From Darksidea phi (taxonomy: Eukaryota; Ascomycota; Dothideomycetes; Pleosporales; Lentitheciaceae): a stretch of 64,000 nucleotides of DNA. The stretch is taken from positions 124,001-188,000 of the forward strand of contig JASJFT010000044.1 of NCBI GenBank assembly GCA_030770425.1, written 5' to 3'. The position numbers and the translations under genes are program-made. This document shows positions 56,234 to 64,000 of the stretch, one piece after another. Under the pieces are notes generated by a model that was given only the letters and a program-made list of their open reading frames with translations, did no database searches and was not told the origin of the DNA. Position 1 is the first letter of the stretch. Every line of letters starts with the position of its first letter.

Positions 56234-58284
56234 ACGGAAGTCGACAACTAACGACTGTGTCGCGCTCAGTGACTTCATGTCTTTGACGCTGCGAGCATAA
56301 TTCAAGCGCTTGGGGACTACGGCAGCGCTAGTCGGAATAATCAATGGATGGACTATTATCTAATGCTTCTTCGAAAGAAGTATAGGGATGTACAAGTTTA
56401 GTCGGTTGAGAGTCAGAGTGTACGATTATTAAAATAGAGATAGATTGAAACTATTAACTAGTTATTATCTACAAAAAAAAAGCCAAACTAAAAGAATAAA
56501 CCAGACACTTGAATATACTGTATATATACACGATAATAGAGCTATAGAGCTGTACACAAAACTATCGATCGTGAGTTATGTCATGACCGACGAGGTGATG
56601 TTTCGAACATTGACAGACTCAAAGTGTTTAGCTAGGCGCAAAACAAGGTGGCGGTCTAGTGTAAATGGACACCTCTTGCTTCGTAGCCACACGTCAGTAT
56701 CAGTCTTAATTGGCGATATTGAATGTTCTTAATATCAACTAGATTTCCAGGACACGTTTTATGTGTTTCCTGATACTTGGTACACCACGCCCGAACAACG
56801 TATCGGAGATGTGAACATCTGTACTGAACTTCGGTATGCATTTGGTTTGAATTTGCATAGTGGGGGTCTCTTTATACACAATGATAGATGGCGAAAGCAT
56901 ATACGATCCGCTAAGCATGATATTGTGAACTTTTATGCGAGTGAGAGGCGCTCATACCCGGGACTCCTGCAGGTCCTTGGGGTGCACAGCCGGCGCATTA
57001 TTCCCTGGTGATCAGCCGTACCTCTTCCGTTTAGCGAATATCTTTCGGTCCCTCCTCCTCGCAATAAAGCGGCCCATCCATCAGAGGGAGCACGATACAC
57101 AAATCTTTGATAAACTCGACCATTCCAAGTACTATAAGAGTCTCGAGCCTTGCGCAAGTTGTCAATCATGAAATGTAACTTAAAGGGCAAGGTATAAATA
57201 CATTGCAAATATTTTGGGCAAATTTGTGCAATATCTACTTTCGGCGATCGCTTCCTCCTCGGCTGTGGTGGTGTCAATCGATTATTCTAACGAGGCGTCC
57301 ACTGGAACCCGAGTAATTTTGATAGACAGGGGTTTATCGTTTGGCTTTCTTCTGTAAGCTGTCAAGCAAGGAGCGACAAACCGGATCTATCACATTCAGC
57401 CAGAACGCCGATCGGCCGCGTAGACATGGCATCTTGGACTGCCCAAGGGCGATGCAATTGAACCGTTACTGGTCTTTTTCTTCGAAGAAGACGTGCTGTC
57501 CTTGTATGTTTGTGGTCGAGCTTATGCGTACTGTGTAGAGCAACGGTACGTGATGCAGCGGGCTCGTATCTATGCGGTCGCATTCGCTCGGTCAGCAGGC
57601 CTCAATGGCTATCAGCGGGCTTCCGGGATCGACAGCAGCCAGGCTGTGAGGTGCATTATCTGCACAAGACGCTTTGATTACAAGTCATGAATTGAGTTCG
57701 AGAGACGCAGAGACGATAAGTACGGTCCTATAGTTGGCCGCCACATGCGGCGCAGCGCTAGCTCTCGCTTCAATACGTCATTCGGTTCGCACGGGTGCGG
57801 AAGTCGCGGCGGTAGATTGTGCGACGCCCTGTTTCGAGGCGCAATTCACTCTGTCCCACTCGCAGCTTGCCTTGAAAGCGTCCTCGGCCCACCAACGCGA
57901 GCAGCCGCTGCTGATTTCGAGCTAATCACCGCTTTTGCTTGCCGTACGGCACTCCAAAACTGGACCTGCACATGCGCCGCTAGATATTGTAGCTATCGCA
58001 ATCGCTTGTCCCGACCTGCTCACTCCGCGCCCGACCCTCAATCACACCGGAAAGACGGCCAACACGCTCGTTCACTCGCATCTGTCCTTCGGCCTATGCT
58101 GACTCCGCTCGTTTGTCTCTAGGCTTCGCATTGTCGCAACCCGCAAGCTACCCCATTCACCCGCTCGTTGTATTTCGCGTCCCACGAGCTTGTACAAGCG
58201 TCGCAACTGTCTCGCACCCGCCGTTTGCCTCCGCCTATGAGTCCGTAGTTGCTCATACGCCCTCGAGCTGCAGCAGGCCCGGTC
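56234..58284. other. 2-kb gene-poor segment ending in the protease promoter
   Basis: From 56400 to 57350 AT-richer, with a poly-A run near 56475 and frames up to 114 codons that show no domain. From about 57700 GC rises and C/T tracts appear, the likely promoter of the gene at 58285. No transposase or tRNA recognised. Confidence 0.5.
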
Positions 58285-60769
58285 ATGCCTTCCTTCCTCA
58301 GCAGCCTGCGGAGAAAGAGCAGAGCGAATGTCAAAACAGAGACACATGATCCGGCATACACCAACGGCCACGCCAACGGACACAGCAATGGCGTGTCGCG
58401 GCGCAAGTCGTCATCCACCATGAACTCGTCGGCAGTTGGATCGTCGTCTCCATCGACCACGCCGGCTACCTCCACATCCGGCGAAGCGTCGCAACAAAAT
58501 GCTAGAGAAGGAGTTCCGCCTCTGCCAACTCCTCGACCGCAGAGGCCCGGCGTCAATCCCACCAAGCGCTATAGCATGAATGTAAGGACACGTTTATCGT
58601 TCTGAAGGGTAACAACTAAGACCACCGTAGGGCCTATCGTCGTCCAGTTCCCATCTCTCCAACAACCCCTCCTCCTTACTCGCACCCCGCGTGCTCTCTG
58701 TTTCGGACAATTCATGGGTAGGCGTTGTGTTGGTGTTTTGAAATATCAAGCTGATGAAAGCAGGTACACCAGCCGGTATTGCTAATCTTTGGCCAGATTG
58801 GCGAGTTGTCTCACAGGCCGCTGGATGGCACCGTAACCGTAAACCACCACCAAGGCCACTTTCCTCCCACAGCATGGCCGGTGTGCGACTCATATTTCAA
58901 AGCCCTCATACACCTCGAACCGGGATGGAACCGCCTACGCCTGGATTTCACCTCACCAAAGGTATCCTCGAGCAACACCTCCATCTCTCCACATGCGTCA
59001 TTCCTCAATATCAACTATCTTCCCTTGACTAACAATCCCCCACTTCAACTTGCGATAATTCTGGGAAGCGACTCCCCAGGCACCTACGACGCTATGCCGG
59101 ACCGTATGCAACGCGAGGGTAACGGGCTTGACCTTGCGGTTAAAAAGTTTAGAATGGCTGCATATTTGTGGCAAGCTTTTACCGGCGAGCAAATGCTCCG
59201 GCACGGCTTTGGTCGACGATGTTTTCGGTTCGAGGAGGTGTGGGAACCTGGGACCCTGAGTTACCAGGACTGGGGATCCGGCCAATACCGGAACCAAGCA
59301 AAGGTCCACATCATCCGATCGAGCAAGACTGTCGAAGAGATTAGAGACTTAGACCGCGCGCAACAATACGAGAAAGGAACCAAGAAGGGAGAGCTGTTCA
59401 GCATTGCAGCAGAAGCTGTGAAGAGCTACTTCCAGATGAAGCCCGGACAAAAACAATACGTCTCGTGTTTGTTCATTGATGCACATTGGGACCCTAAGGC
59501 CAAGACGATACGCGGCCATGCAGCCCTAGGCGGAGGCGATGGGGACCTACAGCTCGCGATATGCGGCTCTCACGCGTTGCAGAGCTACCCGTCCAGCATT
59601 GAAGAGGTATGGCAAGCTTTTGGGGACTGTACGCGGACAGATACTGCGTTTGTTGCTAACGACTGCAACGAGTCGGGAAGCAATTGGGAAGCGGCGAATA
59701 TCGGTATTGGGGCTCATTTGCACGAGACTGGCCATTTATTCGGCTGCCCTCATCAAGAGAGTGGTGTAATGTTGCGCGACTATGTCAATCTCAACCGCAC
59801 ATTTACTTGTCGCGAGCCTTATTCGACACGCACGAAATCACCCGGCCAGCGACTAGTCCTACCCACAGAAGAATGCTCATGGCACATCCTTGATGCACTT
59901 CGATTCAGGTTCCACCCTTGCTTCCGCATCCCTATTGATAACGGCAACGGGGATGGCAGCGTACAGGTCTGGACTGTTGACGACGGCCAGGGTGGTGTGA
60001 TTGCAACGTCAAAGTCGGGCGTTGCTTGGGTGGAGATTTACACAGAAGGTGACGATGTCTGTCACTACTGGAAACGCTACCCCGAAACCGAAGGTGGATA
60101 CCCTCGACAGGTCGCACTGAACGAATCGGAGCTACGCAGCATCTTGCCCAACGAAAAGCAGAAGTCTCGGCTAAAACTCGAAGTCTTCTCTGCGGGCGGG
60201 GGGAAGCATGTTGTTGAAGATCTGGCCCAGCTCGCAAACCAGAAACTCGCACGTCTCCGACTGCCAGATGGACGATGGGGATACCGCGGTAGCAAGCTAG
60301 GCTATTCGCAGATGCAAGGCTCAGAGCCTCAGGAGGTTATTCTCGAAAGTGCATACATCTCAACGAAGCTTCTCGTTGCCCTTCGTATCTACCATGGCCT
60401 AGCTGTGGATGGTGTCGAGTTCGTTTATGAGGACTCCACCAGCCAACTGTTCGGCAAGCGAGGCGGCAAACCCGGTGGTACCGAGTTTGCGCTCGACGTA
60501 AGGAAAGGCGAGCTCCTGATGGGCTTCGCCCTTCGTGCGGGCCTTTGGATAGATGGCCTTCAAATACTAACGACCTTGGGACGCAAAAGCGAGTGGTTCG
60601 GGAATGCCCATGGCGGTAGCGGGTATGTTCTGTCTAGTACTATTCATTTGCGCATCCGACTAATGTTTCCAGGCACACGCTTATCCCTCCACGCGGCTAT
60701 ACTATCGGCGGTATATCTGGCTCCTGTGCACAGTGGCTCGATGGTTTCCAGTTGATTATCACGCGGTGA
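58285..60769 (+). CDS. metzincin-like zinc protease with C-terminal jacalin-like domain (YIL108W-type)
   Basis: Exons 58285-58581, 58631-58717, 58764-60622, 60673-60769; 779 residues, phases consistent. A Ser/Pro-rich head of about 130 residues precedes VLLIFGQIGELSHR. The zinc site is HLHETGHLFGCPHQ (about residue 448, HExxHxxGxxH with the third His), preceded by a long conserved core. The C-terminal part (about 620-779) has beta-prism features: VDGVEFVY, GGKPGGTEF, LWIDGLQILT and, from the last exon, GGISGSCAQWLDGFQLI. This combination matches the putative metallopeptidase YIL108W of yeast and its fungal relatives, of unknown substrate. No signal peptide is visible, so it is probably cytosolic. 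Confidence 0.93.
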
Positions 60770-61562
60770 ATGACGTACATGCCACGGCGGTTAGTTTGGA
60801 TCAGCCCACGTCGCCCCACCTCGTTGGCGAAACGGCACGTGGCGGTTTAACTTCTATCCACATAGCATTTGGTGTGTATACTAGTGCCGGCATTTGTCTT
60901 GATCACTCAGACTACCCCAGCTACCAGCAACTATGTTGAGCTGCATTCTGTTCGAAGATTCAGTCGGTCGGCGGTGCTTCTGAAGTCCTGGATAGCGGCC
61001 GTATCAACTTCATATACAGCCTTGACAGGAACATGAGTGGCATTGCTAGGCCATTGTCGGTACATAGATAAGGAGGGTTGAAGGACGAAGTTAATGTGCA
61101 GTCGCTGGGTTCTGGTGGATTCTTTCTAATGTAAAAAGCAAGTTTTGAATAGAAAGCTAGTGCGAGATATGATAATGCGTGGAGGGTAGAACAATCCCTG
61201 CGCACTGGATGTACAGTTAGCCTTTGACGAACTTTGAAGATGCAACATAAAAATGGTCCCAGCAATTGATTGCACGGTCTTAGCTCATATGCTGGAACTG
61301 ATATGAGGAGCACGCGTGAAGCTTGCCACCTACGAGAATGGAGGCGCCTCTCCAGTAGAGAGGAGCTAATTCGTATGCTCATAGCTTTCCATAATTGTCT
61401 AGATTACCAAATACCGGGGTTATCTCCGATGCTAAGGAAAAGTACGCTCATCGTACACAGAGAAGTGTATTCCAGCAAGAAGCCGCCCTCGTGTGTCCCG
61501 TATGGTATCAATTACACTCCAGCATCCCCCATCCCTTAACCCATCCATACCCCATAAAAGCT
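60770..61562. other. convergent spacer between the protease and PS synthase genes
   Basis: Two 3' ends face each other. No gene or structured element recognised. Confidence 0.6.
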
Positions 61563-62514
61563 CTACGGCTTCGGTATGTGAATGCTCTTACTAACCATCA
61601 AACACCCATGCACGACAAACATGGCCACAATAGGGTGAACCTCGAGCAGGGTGCCCGCGCCCCAAACGCCAAACGGGACATTCGCATGCGTCCAGCCTTT
61701 GCTAACCCACCACGCCATGGTGCCGGCGAGCGCGAGAGACGTGGGGATGGGTGTGCCTTCGAAGTATTGCGATTTTCCGGTCGCGTCTTTGGGCAGCATG
61801 GCCACGGTCACGTTGAAGCGCGCTAGACGGGTTAGGCCGCAGAGCACGAAGAAGGCGAGGAGGAGGTGGTCGAGGGGCGTGCGGAGGCCGAGGGAGAAGG
61901 CAGCTGCGGCGGGGGAGACGCCGAAGGATACCTAAAGAATTCACGTTAATTGAAATGCCCTTCTGATCATGTTGTTGCGGTGTAGTGGGAGGGGTGGGTT
62001 GCGTGTAGCGTCAAAGCAGGGTATGAGAGGTCGAGGCAACGTACCAAATCAGCCAGTGAATCCAATTCCTGCCCCATCAAACTAGCCTTTTTCCTCCATC
62101 GCGCCACCTTGCCGTCCATAAAGTCGAAGAATAGACCGAGCGGGATGAAGCCTAGCGCGAGGTACAGGTTGGTGTGGTTTGTGGGGTCGGCTTGGGAGCA
62201 GTAGCGCAGCGAGGAGAAGACGGACATGACGCCGCAGAAGCCTATTATGATACCTATCAGTACGCGCTCGTGAGAGGAGGATAGATGGGGAGTGGAAAGG
62301 ACGGACCGTTCAACTCAGTGATGAAGTCTGCCAGGTGCAGGGCGCGGAATAGAGAGAAGTGGCCGGCTTCTGAGCTGAGGAGGCGGGCTTGCTTGTCTTG
62401 CGCTGCATGTTGTTATTACATTATTTCTTCATATGTACATGCTGTAGATGTACTCAGATCCTTGGATGGAATCTCATCCTTGGGCCCGGCAGGCGCGCCG
62501 TTTCTTCTCGACAT
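61563..62514 (-). CDS. cho1: CDP-diacylglycerol-serine O-phosphatidyltransferase (PS synthase)
   Basis: Exons 62514-62454, 62402-62307, 62241-62045, 61931-61563; 240 residues, close to known PS synthases. The CDP-alcohol phosphatidyltransferase motif is complete: [14 protein letters not shown] followed by [11 protein letters not shown], that is D-x2-D-G-x2-A-R-x8-G-x3-D-x3-D, at about residues 90-116. [12 protein letters not shown] after it is specific to PS synthases. Hydrophobic helices flank the motif ([25 protein letters not shown]), and the C-terminus ends SKSIHIPKP. The enzyme sits in the ER and makes phosphatidylserine from CDP-diacylglycerol and serine; fungi and bacteria use this route, animals do not. 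Confidence 0.95.
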
Positions 62515-63253
62515 GTTCTTTGGAGGTTATCGTAGTAGCGGTGAGTATTCGCGCTGACCGTAGAAAAAGTACAGAGTGGGAGGTAGAAAGCTTAGAACTG
62601 AGGGTGTCTGCTGTTATGTTGCGTTGCGTTGCGGAGGGCGAAAGGTGACGTGCAAGACGGTTTGCCCGTATGGTGGACAAGCCGTATTCAAGTTCTCGCG
62701 GGAACCAAAACGTCATCAGCCGCAAGCCACACCACACTCCAATGTCAACGTGACTAGCCAAGGATTTCGCGGCCTTTTGACGCATCGGGGTGAGGGCTTG
62801 GCAGTTGGATGAATGTATGTATGTAGATGTTTCAGTTGCTTGCATTTACCAGCTTGCTATTTGCTTTTTGCATTTGTACTTCGCGCGTTGAAGACAAGTT
62901 GAGACATGACGCAGGTTGGCCGGTGTCACAGTACCGGCTTGCGCCTGCGCATTGCTGGCGCGGAGATTGTGATTTGCGCGTGTCTTTGCAGAGCGTACAA
63001 TTGAATTTCAATACAAATGTGTACAGGTGTCGGTACTTTTCCCATAAGCGCCTCACACCTGTCTCGCATTGCTTCCATGCATTGCTCATAGCGTCGGACA
63101 CCTTGAAAGACCGTCTCCTCGAACTCCTCAACGCCGCCGTAAATGATGACATGGTATCGGTAGAAAGCTCGTGATGCCAGTACCGCAAAGAAGTCTTCAC
63201 TTCTTAATCCTCCGTGGTTGTGGTGAAGTAACTTCAGGTGATGAGGAGCGCGT
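62515..63253. other. spacer upstream of cho1 and downstream of gar1
   Basis: Promoter of the leftward cho1 and 3' flank of gar1. No gene seen. Confidence 0.6.
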
Positions 63254-63984
63254 TTAATAACCACCGCGTCCACGACTGAAACCTCCACCACCACGTCCAC
63301 CTCTTGAGAAACCACCGCTTCCCCCACGACCACCGCCGAAGCCTCGAGACCCGCCTCGTCCGCGATCCCCACCTCTTGAGAATCCCCCACCACGGCCTCC
63401 ACCACGACCACCGCCAAAGCCCCTCGACCCACCTCGTCCGCCGCCGCGAGATCCGCCACGACCGGCTCCGCCAGCCCTTTTGAGTTTCGGTGCGCCTGGT
63501 GCTGGTTTCGGCTTGGGCAAAAACCTAGAGATATCAGGAACGGAGCGCTTCCAATGTTTCAAACTAGAGAGACATTACTTTTCAAGCGGGAGTAGCTTAT
63601 CGCCGCCAATGTAGACCTTGTCGCCCTTTTTGAATGACTTTGCCTGTATGCCTTCCTGTGGTTTTATCGTGAAATAGACTTGGTTGAGCGGTCCGAGGAT
63701 CTCGTCGACTTTGCCGATGGGGGTCTGGTCGTACGTTAGCCTCCGTTTTTCAGCCCAAATCTACCGGAACGGAGACCCATGTACCTTGTTCTCGAGGTAT
63801 ATCGGAGCGTTGAAGTAGGGGATCTTGGGGTTTGAGGACTCGCAGAACATCTCGCCTTCCACGTCGTGCACGAAAGCGCCCAATTCTAAAGCGTGGTTAG
63901 CGCAGCTCTACTCGAAGATCTTTAAAATCCACTCACCAAGTACTGTTGCTGGTGGACCGAAAGATGGAGCTCCGCCTCCACGAC
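63254..63984 (-). CDS. gar1: H/ACA snoRNP subunit Gar1 (5' end outside the window)
   Basis: Exons in transcript order: 63984-63937, 63885-63785, 63724-63579, 63524-63254; an earlier exon lies beyond the window edge (63985-63987 is a TAG acceptor). The conserved core reads [50 protein letters not shown] and [14 protein letters not shown], the Gar1 fold that contacts Cbf5/dyskerin. The C-terminal RGG domain of about 70 residues is made of [12 protein letters not shown] and SRGFGG repeats that bind RNA and are normally dimethylated on Arg; the N-terminal RGG tail is probably in the missing exon. Gar1 works in nucleolar pseudouridylation and telomerase RNP. Short introns (51-60 bases) are frequent. 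Confidence 0.95.
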
Positions 63985-64000
63985 CTATCGAGGAATTAGC

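Noticed and set aside
1..64000. CRISPR arrays, bacterial operons, Shine-Dalgarno sites or rho-independent terminators
   Set aside because: The window is eukaryotic with spliced genes; the repeats seen are tandem microsatellites without spacers.

Overview
The window is nuclear DNA of a filamentous ascomycete (Pezizomycotina; a Dothideomycete is my best guess, not proven). Genes carry short introns of about 45-75 bases with GTANGT-type donors, CTAAC-like branch points and NAG acceptors. The gene set is typical of mould fungi: FKS1 glucan synthase, GH72 glucanosyltransferase, WSC sensor, a FluG-like amidohydrolase/glutamine synthetase fusion, HET protein, PTH11-like receptor relic and RNA-dependent RNA polymerase. 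I built spliced models by keeping reading phase across every junction.

Left third (1-17.7 kb): the 3' end of a half-size ABC transporter; a frameshifted PTH11-like relic; an F-box-like protein; a cellular RNA-dependent RNA polymerase; a divergent mitochondrial pair (ClpP and an uncharacterised mitochondrial protein) sharing about 140 bp; a proline-rich AIM3-like protein; the cohesin acetyltransferase Eco1; a GNAT acetyltransferase; and a large helical protein.

Middle (17.7-44 kb): a WSC-domain wall sensor, a 4 kb gene-poor stretch holding a perfect GNRA hairpin, the FluG-like fusion, an SDR enzyme, a striking fusion of a SesB/DUF676-type hydrolase with a CorA-like membrane module, then a GH72 glucanosyltransferase diverging from FKS1 across a 2.85 kb repeat-rich spacer. 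WSC, GH72 and FKS1 are respectively sensor, remodeller and synthase of wall beta-1,3-glucan, so this part is rich in cell-wall functions.

Right third (44-64 kb): LCB1 of serine palmitoyltransferase, a small four-helix membrane protein, a Whi5/Nrm1-type G1/S repressor, a HET-domain protein beside a decayed phosphotransferase pseudogene in a gene-poor stretch, a metzincin-like protease with a jacalin-like C-terminus, phosphatidylserine synthase and, cut by the window end, GAR1.

The most unusual locus is 29301-32227: a lipase-like domain of the kind found at the front of fungal NLR immune receptors, with Gly where the catalytic Ser should be, joined to a CorA-like two-helix membrane module. Its first intron also lacks an AG acceptor.
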